A DNA stretch of 34,434 nucleotides, taken from the NCBI GenBank assembly GCA_030432875.1, contig JAUILP010000037.1:1-34434 (forward strand), written 5' to 3'. A model generated the notes under the pieces. The model did no database searches. It was not told where the DNA came from and worked only from the letters and a program-made list of their open reading frames with translations. Below, piece after piece: positions 23,345-32,574 of this stretch. Source of the DNA: Oligoflexia bacterium. GTDB lineage: Bacteria > Bdellovibrionota_B > Oligoflexia > Oligoflexales > JAGOVF01. Made by a program: the position numbers and the translations under genes. Positions within the stretch are counted from its first letter, which is position 1; each line of letters begins with the position of its first letter.

Positions 23345-24352
23345 ATGGTTAAGATGCTTGCCAATATCAATAGTGAAGACTTAAAGGCCCAATTTAGAGA
23401 TTGGGTTAAAACCATTGAGTCAAGTTTTGTTATAAAAATATGCTATGCCATATTTTGTGGCTTCGTGCTGGCATCTTTGACAGGAACAGTATTCATGACG
23501 ATTTTTTTAAAGTCACCACAAATTAAAATAGAGCGAAGTGGGAATAAAAAAGGTTTTATCAAGCTTTCTAGTGATGTTGACTTTCACGGCATGAAAAAAG
23601 CCATAATAGAACGAAATCTTTTCAATGCCAACGGCAAGGTGCCAGATGAAGCTGATGATGAGATATATGTAGATGAAAAATCAAGCTTTGATATTAAAGC
23701 TCCCTGTAGCGCGAGCAGTTTAAAATTAGAATTAGTAGGAACCATTTATGGAGGAGAAAATGGAGTCTCCGTAGCAACTGTTCGTGAGGGCGGTATTAAT
23801 TTTGCCGATGTTTATAAAGTGGGTGACGAGATTATTGATAGTCCTGGGGCGGTTTTGATAAAAATTGAACCCAAACAAATTATTATCAATAATAACGGAA
23901 AAAAGGAGTGCATTAAAGCTAAAGAAACAGGCAAGACATTCGGTAGCTCTGAAGATATCTCTGATGAAGATGCGTTCGCAGCAGAACTTAAAAATAACAA
24001 TCAGGCGCAAAGTTCTTCCTCTGATAGTACATCTTCAACCGTAATATTAGATGCTGCCTATGTTGAAAAGGAGCTTGGTCCTGGTTTTACTCAAATTATG
24101 CAGACTGTGCGAGTTGTTCCCAATGTGGTTGATGGAACCATGAATGGATTTAAGGTATTTGGCATAAAGCCTGGTAGTCTTTTTTCAAAAATATTTAATG
24201 AAGGTGATGTTGTGACTCAGGTTAATGATAGTAATTTAAGCCAACCTGAGCAGGGGTTTAGTGTCTATCAAGCTTTTCTTGACTCACAAGATATAAGGAT
24301 AAATATTTTGCGAGGTAGTGAAAAAATAACAAAGAATGTTCAGATTAAGTAG
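23345..24352 (+). CDS. Second GspC-like protein
   Basis: This 335-residue protein has the same layout as its upstream neighbour: one membrane helix (~29-52), an HR domain with AIIERNLFNANGKVPDE and LVGTIYGGENGVSVATV, a Ser-rich linker (SSSDSTSSTV) and a C-terminal PDZ-like region (FKVFGIKPGSLFSKIFNEGD). The two differ strongly outside the HR and PDZ motifs, so the duplication is old. Two cysteines (APCSAS and KKECIKA), seen only here, might form a disulfide in the periplasm. A tandem GspC pair is unusual. They could form a mixed ring or serve different secretins or substrates. gspD follows after 17 nt. Confidence 0.8.
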   Translation: MVKMLANINSEDLKAQFRDWVKTIESSFVIKICYAIFCGFVLASLTGTVFMTIFLKSPQIKIERSGNKKGFIKLSSDVDFHGMKKAIIERNLFNANGKVPDEADDEIYVDEKSSFDIKAPCSASSLKLELVGTIYGGENGVSVATVREGGINFADVYKVGDEIIDSPGAVLIKIEPKQIIINNNGKKECIKAKETGKTFGSSEDISDEDAFAAELKNNNQAQSSSSDSTSSTVILDAAYVEKELGPGFTQIMQTVRVVPNVVDGTMNGFKVFGIKPGSLFSKIFNEGDVVTQVNDSNLSQPEQGFSVYQAFLDSQDIRINILRGSEKITKNVQIK

Positions 24353-24369
24353 GATGCTTAGGGAGACAT

Positions 24370-27072
24370 ATGATGTCATTTAGGTTTTATGTTCATAAGA
24401 GCAGTTTTTGGCTGGGGTTTATCTTGTTATTCTCAGGGCTAGGGGTTAGTCAAGAGGAACCACCCATTTCTCCAGATGATCCTGCTGGGAATATTCAGGT
24501 TCCTGATCTGGAAAATCCTCCGCCTCCACAGGTAGATCCGCTGGTTGAGCAAGCAAATCGCCCAGATGCTGAAGTTGATCCTGTGGCTCCGCTTCCAGTA
24601 GGAGATGAGGCTAGTGAAATAAACAGTGAACCTACGGCGCCTCCAACCGAACAGGTAAAAAGACCTGAGGTTCCAGCCACCAATCAACCGCCTCCAGATG
24701 TTCAGGTAAGAGCGGCTAAAGATTCAGCATCTACCACCGATGTTGGGCCAGCCAGTACTGTGCCGACCATTGTTGTGGGTGCTAATGAGCGCGGTGCAAA
24801 AAATATTCCCACAGGCGAAGAACTCGTCAATATTGATTTTCCAGAGCCCACAGAGATTAAAGATATTATCAAAGCGGTCGCACTTTGGACCGGAAAGAAT
24901 GTCCTTTTTGACACTAATGTAAATGGTAGGATTCAGCTGATCTCACCCCGTAAGGTAACAAAAGTTGAGGCTTATCAGGCTTTTTTATCGGCTCTAAATA
25001 TGCTGGATCTTACGACGGTAGAGACGGGGAAAGTGATAAAAATTATTCCGGTACGAAAGGCTGTGAAAGACAATTTGCGCACGTACTACGGTAAGGAATG
25101 GGCGCCAAGTACAGATAATGTTATTACGCAAATCGTGCCATTAAAATATATAGACGCTAAAACGGTTCAGGCGACACTGACGAGAGTTTTCTCTTCTGGC
25201 TCATCGATTGTTTCCTTTCCTGAGACAAACACCCTGATTATTACCGACAGCGGTTACAAAATTAAGCATTTGCTTGAAATAATCGATATGCTGGATGTCA
25301 AAACACAGCAACCACAACTTTCTATAGTCCCTATAAGATACAGTGATGCAAAAAGTGTTGTGGATAAAGTCAATGAGATTTTTCGTGCACAGGGCCAGGG
25401 GAAACGTAAAACAAGCGATTATGGCACTTATAAAGTGATGGTGGAGGAACGCTCTAATTCAGTAATTGTCTTTGGCCCGCCTCGCACTATTGAAGATATA
25501 AAACTCCTGATCAGGCAGCTTGATATTCAAGTAGATGATCCTAGTCGGCAAGCTTCAATTCATGTCAGGCTTCTTGATTATGCCAATGCAAAAAAACTAG
25601 CTGCGACGTTAACAAGTATTGCTCCGGGTGGAAATACCGCTAAAGGAAGACGCCCGACTTATATACCGCCTTCCTTAGGAAGAAGTCCAAGCAATGCCAA
25701 GGCTGATTCACCTATTTCCGTAGCAGATTTTGGGGATAATGTAAAAATTACAGCAGATGAGTCGACGAATGCGTTATTGATTACGGGGAGCCGTGCTGCT
25801 TATCGTGCGTTAAATTCGATCATACGTAAGTTAGATATTCGACGCAGTCAAGTTTATGTCGAAGCCGATATTCTCGATTTGGCGACGGATAATGGCTTTC
25901 GTTTTGGATCGAGTGTTGTGGCTGGTGCTGCTAAAGCAAATGGCTCAGGAACTCGGGTAGCTACAGCATGGCAAGCGGGATCTGGTATTGGTCCTTTAAT
26001 TGTCGCTTCCGCTGACGCTAATGCCAATAAATCGGCATCTTCTTCTGCGGCGGCGGCGGGTGTTTTTGCCCAGGACCTAACGATCGGTATTCTATCGGGG
26101 AAGGAAGTTTCGATTCCTGGTATAGGTAAATTTAGTCCCGGCGCACTTATACGTATGATTAAAACCGACACTAACACCAAAGTTATTGCTTCTCCCCATT
26201 TGTTGACCGCAAACAATGAAGAAGCAAGCATTTCAGTGGGGCAAAAAATATTTATCAGGACTGCCGGTGATCTTTCCGCCGTAGCAGGTATTGCCCAGCC
26301 AAAAATAGAAGATAGAGATGTTGATTTGACTCTTAATCTTACTCCCAATATTAGTCATTCAAATTATGTCACAATGAAAATAAAAATTGAGTCAAACTCG
26401 TTACTTGGTCAAGAAGCAGAGCAAGGCTTGCCCAAGATATCAAAAAGAACATCTAACACCATCGTAACGGTTAAAAATAGCCAAACCGTGGTTATATCTG
26501 GATTAGAACAAACATCTGAGAGCGAAGTGTTTTCAAAAATTCCTCTGCTTGGAGATATTCCCATTATTGGTTGGTTGTTTCGTAACAGTGATATTAAAAA
26601 GACCAAAAATAATCTCACGATATTTCTTACTCCTCATATCGTACATGGCGCAGAGGATTTGGCGGCGATTTATAAGCGCAAAACAGACGAAAGAAATGAG
26701 TATTTGGAGGCAATTTATGGTTCCTCCTTTAGTGAATCAGAATTTTATCGTTTGATTCCTGGTGCTAAAGAGGGTGAATTTAGGGAAGATGAGATAGATG
26801 CACTCGAAAAGAAACAATTAGAAGACACACGAAAATCCCTATATGAAGATATCAATTCGACTACGGATCAGCCAATGCCTAATGCCCATGTTGATGAAGA
26901 AAGAAACTTAACCATTCCTGATATTGGAATGCCTGGGGGAGGTGGTGGTTTTTCTGATCCCGGAGATATTTCTACAGGAGGAAGCGGCCAGGATTTTGAT
27001 GCGGGAGGAGAAATCGCTCCGCCCATGGGGGATTTGCCTCCACCTCCTGAACCTATGATCGATGGTGAATAA
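24370..27072 (+). CDS. gspD: Type II secretion outer-membrane secretin GspD
   Basis: This 900-residue secretin forms the outer-membrane gate. Signal peptide SFWLGFILLFSGLGVSQ, then a ~130-residue Pro/Glu/Val-rich disordered region that most GspD proteins lack. The N0 domain begins near 152 (VNIDFPEPTEIKDIIKAVAL), followed by N1-N3 repeats (IVPLKYIDAKTVQATL and IVPIRYSDAKSVVDKV). The secretin core carries the signature IPLLGDIPIIGWLFRNSD near residues 722-740 and TIFLTPHIV after it. The C-terminus ends in a Gly/Pro/Asp-rich tail of ~90 residues, where some relatives have the pilotin-binding S-domain, and I see no S-domain match. GGGAGA precedes the paired ATGs 24370/24373. Confidence 0.95.
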   Translation: MMSFRFYVHKSSFWLGFILLFSGLGVSQEEPPISPDDPAGNIQVPDLENPPPPQVDPLVEQANRPDAEVDPVAPLPVGDEASEINSEPTAPPTEQVKRPEVPATNQPPPDVQVRAAKDSASTTDVGPASTVPTIVVGANERGAKNIPTGEELVNIDFPEPTEIKDIIKAVALWTGKNVLFDTNVNGRIQLISPRKVTKVEAYQAFLSALNMLDLTTVETGKVIKIIPVRKAVKDNLRTYYGKEWAPSTDNVITQIVPLKYIDAKTVQATLTRVFSSGSSIVSFPETNTLIITDSGYKIKHLLEIIDMLDVKTQQPQLSIVPIRYSDAKSVVDKVNEIFRAQGQGKRKTSDYGTYKVMVEERSNSVIVFGPPRTIEDIKLLIRQLDIQVDDPSRQASIHVRLLDYANAKKLAATLTSIAPGGNTAKGRRPTYIPPSLGRSPSNAKADSPISVADFGDNVKITADESTNALLITGSRAAYRALNSIIRKLDIRRSQVYVEADILDLATDNGFRFGSSVVAGAAKANGSGTRVATAWQAGSGIGPLIVASADANANKSASSSAAAAGVFAQDLTIGILSGKEVSIPGIGKFSPGALIRMIKTDTNTKVIASPHLLTANNEEASISVGQKIFIRTAGDLSAVAGIAQPKIEDRDVDLTLNLTPNISHSNYVTMKIKIESNSLLGQEAEQGLPKISKRTSNTIVTVKNSQTVVISGLEQTSESEVFSKIPLLGDIPIIGWLFRNSDIKKTKNNLTIFLTPHIVHGAEDLAAIYKRKTDERNEYLEAIYGSSFSESEFYRLIPGAKEGEFREDEIDALEKKQLEDTRKSLYEDINSTTDQPMPNAHVDEERNLTIPDIGMPGGGGGFSDPGDISTGGSGQDFDAGGEIAPPMGDLPPPPEPMIDGE

Positions 27073-27097
27073 TACGCTGTTTAACTGAGGAATGTTT

Positions 27098-28930
27098 ATG
27101 AGTGTCGGTGATAATGAAGAATTAAAAGTTGCGGATATACCAGATGTGATAGAACCTATGGTAGGTGATAATCCCAAGTGGGCTAATCTTCCAAGCTTGA
27201 ACTTTCATAAACAACAACGCAAAACTTTGGGTGATATACTTATAGAACGTGCCAATATCACTCAAGATCAACTGAAGCTAGCTCTCGAAATTCAAAGTAA
27301 TGGTGTTGATCAAAGGCTAGGACAAATCTTAATTGAAAAAAATTTCGTAACCGAAGAGCAGCTTCTTCGTGCCCTTGCTTTTCAACTTGACCTGCCCTAT
27401 TATGACAAGCTTCCCATAAATGATATTGACCCAACATTAGTTGAGCACATCCCCATACAGTTCTGTCGAGATAATAAATTACTACCCGTCGCTCGTGATG
27501 ACTTTAATGTAACAGTAGCTGTATCTGATCCTCTGAATATTTTTCCGCTAGATGATTTGCGCCTAATTTTATCCACGAACATCATCGTTATTATGAGTTC
27601 TCCGACTGTAATTGAACAAAGTATAAACAGGGTTTTTGAAAGGTCAAATGACGCATCTCAAAAAGTAATTGATGAGCTTAACGTCCCCGAAATTGGTGGT
27701 GAGGAGGACCTCGAGGAAACTAAAGATTTACTTGAGTCCTCAGATGATGAAAAGCCTATAATTCGTTTAGTAAATGGGTTATTAGCGCGCGCGGTCAAAG
27801 AAAAAGCATCAGATATCCATATAGAGCCATACGAACATGAAATCGTTGTGCGTTTTCGTATTGATGGTGGACTTCAAGATAAAATGCAAATTCCCAAGCG
27901 CCATGGCGGGAGTTTATCATCGCGAATTAAAATTATCGGTAAGTTAAATATCGCAGAAAAAAGATTGCCTCAAGACGGTCGTATTCCGATTAGGGTCGCA
28001 GGAAAGGACATTGACGTGCGTCTGTCTGTCTTGCCCACGTCATGGGGTGAAAGAATAGTCATGCGTTTACTTGACAAAAGTTCTGGGGTTAAAGATCTCG
28101 AGCAAATGGGTCTAGACCCACAAGTTTATAAAAAATATCAGTCTTTAGTAGAATCAAAACATGGGATTGTTTTAGTCACTGGACCAACGGGATCAGGGAA
28201 ATCTACTTTACTATACGCTTCTCTTATCGCAATAAACTCACCCGATGTTAATATTTTAACAATTGAAGATCCTGTGGAATATCAGTTGGCAGGTGTTGGT
28301 CAAATCGAGGTTAAGGAAAAAATTGGTCTTACCTTTGCAGCTGGTTTGCGCTCAATCCTTAGGCAAGACCCTAATATTGTCATGATTGGTGAAATTCGTG
28401 ACAGTGAAACCGCGCATATTGCCATTCAGGCGTCCTTAACAGGGCATTTGGTTCTCTCTACAATACACACTAACGACACAGCAAGTACCGTAACCCGTTT
28501 AGTGGATATGGGGTTGCAACCATTTCAAATTGCTTCCGCTCTTCTTGGCGTTATTGCGACGCGATTGGTAAGAAAGCTTTGCACCAATTGCCGTGAAGCC
28601 TATACTCCCGCAGATGCTGAAATCAAACTGATGGGGATAGAAAATGTTAATCTGGAAGGAAAGAAATTTTATCGTGCAGGTTCGGGCTGTGATGTTTGCT
28701 TAGGCAAGGGGTATGCTGGTCGGATGGGTATCCATGAGCTTATGATTTTTGATGATGAAATTCGGGAAACTATTATTAGGAATGTGGATGCTACGATTAT
28801 TAAGAAATTGGGTGTAGAGAAGGGGATGAAAACGCTGAGGGACTCGGCAATTCAAAAGGTTATCAACGGAGAAACATCCCTCGAAGAAGCATTACAGACT
28901 ACGCAAGCTGATGATATTGATTTTTTATAA
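27098..28930 (+). CDS. gspE: Type II secretion ATPase GspE
   Basis: This 610-residue cytoplasmic hexameric ATPase powers pseudopilus growth. The N-terminal GSPII_E_N/MshEN-type domain lies at ~40-190 (LGDILIERANITQDQLKLAL, LGQILIEKNFVTEEQLLRAL). Then comes Walker A GPTGSGKST at 362-370, Walker B with IVMIGEIRDSETA, and the His box TGHLVLSTIHTND. The zinc-binding insertion is complete, with C495/C498 and C531/C534. ATG 27098 is preferred because GAGG lies 8 nt upstream; ATG 27092 is only 2 nt from it. The MshEN-type N-domain binds c-di-GMP in some relatives, and whether the contact residues are kept needs alignment. Confidence 0.96.
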   Translation: MSVGDNEELKVADIPDVIEPMVGDNPKWANLPSLNFHKQQRKTLGDILIERANITQDQLKLALEIQSNGVDQRLGQILIEKNFVTEEQLLRALAFQLDLPYYDKLPINDIDPTLVEHIPIQFCRDNKLLPVARDDFNVTVAVSDPLNIFPLDDLRLILSTNIIVIMSSPTVIEQSINRVFERSNDASQKVIDELNVPEIGGEEDLEETKDLLESSDDEKPIIRLVNGLLARAVKEKASDIHIEPYEHEIVVRFRIDGGLQDKMQIPKRHGGSLSSRIKIIGKLNIAEKRLPQDGRIPIRVAGKDIDVRLSVLPTSWGERIVMRLLDKSSGVKDLEQMGLDPQVYKKYQSLVESKHGIVLVTGPTGSGKSTLLYASLIAINSPDVNILTIEDPVEYQLAGVGQIEVKEKIGLTFAAGLRSILRQDPNIVMIGEIRDSETAHIAIQASLTGHLVLSTIHTNDTASTVTRLVDMGLQPFQIASALLGVIATRLVRKLCTNCREAYTPADAEIKLMGIENVNLEGKKFYRAGSGCDVCLGKGYAGRMGIHELMIFDDEIRETIIRNVDATIIKKLGVEKGMKTLRDSAIQKVINGETSLEEALQTTQADDIDFL

Positions 28931-28959
28931 CTGATAATTCTTTGGTTTAGGGAGTACAT

Positions 28960-30183
28960 TTGCCAGTTTTTACCTACAAAGGCTATGACGTTAAGACGGG
29001 AGAAAAACGTCAAGGTAGAATTGATGCTGACTCAAAAAAGACGGCAAAATCTCGTTTAAGGCAGCGGGATAAAGTTATCGTTGTCGATATTAATGAAGAG
29101 ACCCCGGCCTCAACAAAGGCGAAAAAACCGATGCTTGCTTTAGGGACATCCGTCAGTGTTTCTGATGTGGCCGTTATGACCCGTCAATTTGCGACGCTGC
29201 AAAAGGCTCATGTTCCACTTGATGAATCTCTTAAGGCTCTCAGTGCGCAAGTTGAAAAAGATGAGCTGCGTAAAACTTTATCTTCTCTAAAAGATCAAAT
29301 TTCGGAGGGCAAAAGCTTAGGAGAAGCAGTTTCAAAGTTTCCAAAAATATTTAGTAAACTCTATATTAATATGATTAAAGCTGGTGAGCAGTCAGGTACA
29401 TTAGGGGTGGTGTTAGCGCGATTAGCTGATTTTCTCGAGTATCAAGTAGCGATTCGTGGTCAAGTCTTGAGTGCATTAGCATATCCTGGAGTTATGATTG
29501 GTTCGTCACTACTTATCGTAATTTATTTATTTGTAAGTGTAGTGCCAAAAATGCAAAAAGTATTCCTCAGCTTAAAAGTAAAGCTCCCGTGGTATACTGA
29601 TCTTCTGATAAAAATGTCAGAAGGAATGCAGCAGCATTGGTTTATTATTATACTCATTGTTGGTGCTATGATTTATTTAGCAAATAGGTGGGTAAATACT
29701 GAAAAAGGTCGCCTTCGCTATGATTCTTGGGCTTTAAATGCTCCTGTTTTAGGCGGCATAGTTTTAAGGATCAATACGTCAAAGTTTACGCGCACTTTAT
29801 CAACACTGCTTTCTTCGGGAGTGCCAATAATTCAAGCGTTAGAAATAACCCGAAATATCATCGGCAATAGAATCCTGTCAGATATCGTTGAGAAAGCAAA
29901 AATTGGGGTTCAAGAGGGTTTAAATTTAGGAGACTGTTTAGCTCGAGATGATATTTTTCCCCAGTTGGTCATTCATATGATAAAAACTGGAGAAAAAACT
30001 GGGCAGCTAGAAGAAATGTTAAATCATGTTGCCGAAGCCTATGATGCAGAAGTTGAGAGAAAGATATCGGGGATGATATCAATTATCGAACCCTTTATGA
30101 TAATGGTGATGGCGGGAATTGTAACGGTAATAATTATTGCCTTATTAATGCCAATGCTTACTATAATGAATCAGATGCGATAA
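28960..30183 (+). CDS. gspF: Type II secretion inner-membrane platform protein GspF
   Basis: This 407-residue platform protein has two homologous cytoplasmic four-helix domains (AVMTRQFATLQKAHVPLDES in the first, FTRTLSTLLSSGVPIIQALE in the second) and three membrane helices (VMIGSSLLIVIYLFVSVV, WFIIILIVGAMIYLA, IMVMAGIVTVIIIALLMPML). MIKAGEQSG and MIKTGEKTGQLEEML are the family's paired glycine motifs. It couples GspE rotation to pseudopilin extraction. The start is TTG 28960 (LPVFTYKGYD, the normal GspF opening) with AGGGAG about 7 nt upstream. 29 nt separate it from gspE. Confidence 0.96.
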   Translation: MPVFTYKGYDVKTGEKRQGRIDADSKKTAKSRLRQRDKVIVVDINEETPASTKAKKPMLALGTSVSVSDVAVMTRQFATLQKAHVPLDESLKALSAQVEKDELRKTLSSLKDQISEGKSLGEAVSKFPKIFSKLYINMIKAGEQSGTLGVVLARLADFLEYQVAIRGQVLSALAYPGVMIGSSLLIVIYLFVSVVPKMQKVFLSLKVKLPWYTDLLIKMSEGMQQHWFIIILIVGAMIYLANRWVNTEKGRLRYDSWALNAPVLGGIVLRINTSKFTRTLSTLLSSGVPIIQALEITRNIIGNRILSDIVEKAKIGVQEGLNLGDCLARDDIFPQLVIHMIKTGEKTGQLEEMLNHVAEAYDAEVERKISGMISIIEPFMIMVMAGIVTVIIIALLMPMLTIMNQMR

Positions 30184-30213
30184 AAATTTTTATGTGATAT
30201 AGGAGAGAGTATT

Positions 30214-30705
30214 ATGTCAAGTTTAGTTCGTGCTAAGAAAGATGGTTTTTCATCATTTGGAAAGATCATTTCGTCCTCTCATTCCGGTATTCGTCAAGCT
30301 GGTATGACCTTAATTGAAATCATCATCGTTGTTGCCCTACTAGCAACTTTACTAGCTTATTTAGCGCGTGAATACTCAAAAACCTCGGATGAAGCAAAGG
30401 TTGATCAATCTAAGATTGCGATGAGTATGATACAGCAAGGATTAGATATGTATCGTATTCATGTGGGGCACTATCCGGACAGTTTGCAAGGGCTCATGGA
30501 AAATACCGATGGAAGTAAAAAATGGCGTGGACCCTATACTGAAGCAAATAAACTCGTGGATCCTTGGGGGCATGAATTTGGTTATGAGAAAACAGGACGT
30601 ACCTTCAGAATTATGAGTTCAGGAATTGATGAAGAAATGGGTACCAGCGATGATATATTCTTTCCCGACAATGATGCGGCTGAGGCAAACACTAGCGGGG
30701 GATAA
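30214..30705 (+). CDS. gspG: Major pseudopilin GspG
   Basis: Main building block of the secretion pseudopilus. The prepilin site RQAG/MTLIEIIIVVALL has G30 at -1 and the conserved Glu at +5. The leader of 30 residues is long, since GspG leaders are often under 15. After the hydrophobic stalk come QGLDMYRIHVGHYPDSLQGL and KWRGPYTEANKLVDPWGHEF, the GspG core. Near the end SSGIDEEMGTSDDIF corresponds to the calcium-binding loop. GGAGAG lies 7 nt before the ATG. A short acidic/Ala/Gly tail is extra. Confidence 0.95.
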   Translation: MSSLVRAKKDGFSSFGKIISSSHSGIRQAGMTLIEIIIVVALLATLLAYLAREYSKTSDEAKVDQSKIAMSMIQQGLDMYRIHVGHYPDSLQGLMENTDGSKKWRGPYTEANKLVDPWGHEFGYEKTGRTFRIMSSGIDEEMGTSDDIFFPDNDAAEANTSGG

Positions 30706-30719
30706 TAGGCAAGAGACCT

Positions 30720-31538
30720 ATGAAAATACTTGATAATTTGCAACATGGGTCTCAAGGCCATTCTCAGGGTTTAACTAGCCGTGCTGGTATGACTCTTATC
30801 GAAATTATTATCGTTATCGCTCTTATTGCAATGGTTACCGTTTATGCTCTACCCAATTTGGGTTATATAAATGATACAGAAGTACAAGCAAAAATAAATC
30901 GCCTAGTTGAGGATATTCAAAGTGCCTACGATATCGCTCTTTTGTCTAAAAAGCCCCACCGCATTGTTTTTTATTTTAAATCTGGCGAATATTATTTAGA
31001 AGAAGGAGAAAGTTGGAAAGAGATCAATTTTGGTAAGGATGGTTTGGATGCGGATCTGACAGAGAAAGAAGAAAGTGATCAGATTGAAAAATTTAAACTT
31101 GACTTCAAATCAGAGTACGAGTCCTTAGCGGGCGAATCCTATAAAAACCCAGAAACAGATGAAGAAATCCCACCAACAAGTCCGGTTATAGAGGCAAAGA
31201 ATAGGCTCACACCACAAAACTGGAAGAAAGTTGTGACACTGGAATGGGGGGTAAGGAAATTAGGGCCCGAACTTATTGTTAAAGCCTTACAAGCTGATCA
31301 TCATCGTGTCATCCAGCGTCTTGAAGATGCCCAGGAAGAATCTCGTGCCATGATTTATTTTTTTGCATCTGGAAACACAGAGCGTGCGATGATACACATA
31401 GCATATCGCAGCGGTTTTGAAGGTGTTGATGACCAAAAGGAACCGTATACTTTAATTGTTAACCCTTATACAGGCAAAACGACAGTGACTTCTGGTGCTG
31501 AAGAAATTGATGTTCATGAGGCATTTGATGAAGAATAG
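30720..31538 (+). CDS. gspH: Minor pseudopilin GspH
   Basis: Prepilin signal SRAG/MTLIEIIIVIALIAM with a 23-residue leader and Glu at +5. The stalk is followed by LVEDIQSAYDIALLSKKPHR and VFYFKSGEYYLEEGE, matching the GspH strand order. At 272 residues it is much longer than typical GspH (~170-200). The added part (residues ~100-200) is acidic, with KEESDQIEKF and NPETDEEIPPTS. The C-terminal YTLIVNPYTGKTTV is standard for the family. It lies 14 nt after gspG. Downstream is the repeat element. Confidence 0.85.
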   Translation: MKILDNLQHGSQGHSQGLTSRAGMTLIEIIIVIALIAMVTVYALPNLGYINDTEVQAKINRLVEDIQSAYDIALLSKKPHRIVFYFKSGEYYLEEGESWKEINFGKDGLDADLTEKEESDQIEKFKLDFKSEYESLAGESYKNPETDEEIPPTSPVIEAKNRLTPQNWKKVVTLEWGVRKLGPELIVKALQADHHRVIQRLEDAQEESRAMIYFFASGNTERAMIHIAYRSGFEGVDDQKEPYTLIVNPYTGKTTVTSGAEEIDVHEAFDEE

Positions 31539-31676
31539 ACTCATGAGTACTGCTCCGTTAAATTGGAGAGAACAAGGCGCGAGGATGCGGGAAAAGCGGA
31601 GTTTACATTAGGGTAAATGAGCATTTTTCCTGGGCGAGCAACACAGTTATTGCCAACTTTACGGAGTAGTATGAGT
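31539..31676. repeat. MITE/REP-like element with terminal inverted repeats inside the gsp operon
   Basis: The left end ACTCAT...TACTGCTCCGTTAAA (31539-31562) is mirrored by the right end TTTACGGAGTAGTATGAGT (31658-31676): ACTCAT matches ATGAGT, and TACTGCTCCGT matches ACGGAGTAGTA with one difference. Inside, GGAAAA (31590-31595) pairs with TTTTCC (31625-31630), and TTTAC pairs with GTAAA at the centre, so the whole can fold into a long cruciform. It has no ORF. It starts directly after the gspH stop and ends about 90 nt before gspI. Its design (short, non-coding, TIR, strong fold) is that of a non-autonomous dispersed element. No second copy exists in this window. Confidence 0.65.
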
Positions 31677-31768
31677 TGTTGGCGTGAAACTGAAATTCGC
31701 GCAAGTGACAATTTTTTATTCTAGGTCATTGATGTGAGCTGTTGGGGATATTTTAAAAGGGACGATTT

Positions 31769-32401
31769 ATGGGCTCTAGGCCTAAAATTAAAAATAAAAA
31801 TATTAGTGAAGCAAGTTTTTCACTTATTGAAACAGTGATCGCAATTGGCATATTAGCGGCTTTTCTAATGCAGTATGCAGCAGTTCAGGGAAATGCTATT
31901 TATTTTTCTGAATATGGTTCCACAATGACCAAGGGTATTTGGTTAGCTAATAAAATAATATCTCAAGTTGAAAATGAAGTTGAAGTTCGCAGTTTAAAGG
32001 ATGTTACTGCGGTAAATATAAATCAGCAAGCGTTTGAGAATTTTAAAGAAGAGGGCTTTACCTATACTTTGACAATTGAAGACTGGAAACTTCCTATATT
32101 AAATATTATGTCAGGCATGAAGAACGAGGATGGTGACGAAGGGAGTAGTGAGAGCAGTGATAATCAAAGTGAAGGAATGATGGAGGGTCTTGTTAAGCAG
32201 ATATTTGGTGATGAGCCCATGTTTAAAATCGCTAAAGTCGAAGTTTCTTGGCCAGAGGGTTTAAGCACAAATAGTTTTTCTACCTCCCTACTCCTTGCCA
32301 ATCAAAAAAGGGCAAGTAAGGCGTTTATTACATTTGGGTTAAGTGAAAAGCCTGATAAACCGCTGCCCCCTCCGCCACCAACACCTCCGCCGCCGCCTTA
32401 A
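31769..32401 (+). CDS. gspI: Minor pseudopilin GspI
   Basis: Prepilin-like N-terminus EAS/FSLIETVIAIGILAAFL: if Glu sits at +5, residue -1 is Ser16, not the usual Gly, with Ala15 before it. The leader is 16 residues. IWLANKIISQVENEVEVR is the typical helix after the stalk, and IAKVEVSWPEG is the usual GspI strand. An acidic insert (DGDEGSSESSDNQSEG) and a C-terminal tail KPLPPPPPTPPPPP make it longer (210 residues) than normal GspI (~120-130). AAAGGGA precedes the ATG. The repeat element separates it from gspH. Confidence 0.85.
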   Translation: MGSRPKIKNKNISEASFSLIETVIAIGILAAFLMQYAAVQGNAIYFSEYGSTMTKGIWLANKIISQVENEVEVRSLKDVTAVNINQQAFENFKEEGFTYTLTIEDWKLPILNIMSGMKNEDGDEGSSESSDNQSEGMMEGLVKQIFGDEPMFKIAKVEVSWPEGLSTNSFSTSLLLANQKRASKAFITFGLSEKPDKPLPPPPPTPPPPP

Positions 32402-32439
32402 TAGTAAGGCAAGAGGGAATGGCAGTATGAGATTGGTTG

Positions 32440-32535
32440 AACGATCATGGAAAGAAGGCATGGAGATGGACAGATGGATTTAAGCTAAAATGAAATAAAT
32501 GCGTTATTGACGCCTAATTATTGCGAATGATCGTT
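32440..32535. other. Inverted repeat in the gspI-gspJ gap
   Basis: AACGATCAT (32440-32448) is exactly mirrored by ATGATCGTT (32527-32535), with 78 nt between, followed by a few T. GCGT-TATTG-ACGC lies inside. The 173-nt gap is otherwise without signal. It may be RNA structure or chance. Confidence 0.25.
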
Positions 32536-32574
32536 TTTATTAATACTTAGTTTTACATAAAAAAAAGAATTTAT

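Noticed and set aside
25854..26348. 164-residue minus-strand frame opposite gspD
   Set aside because: Antisense of the secretin core, without a plausible domain.
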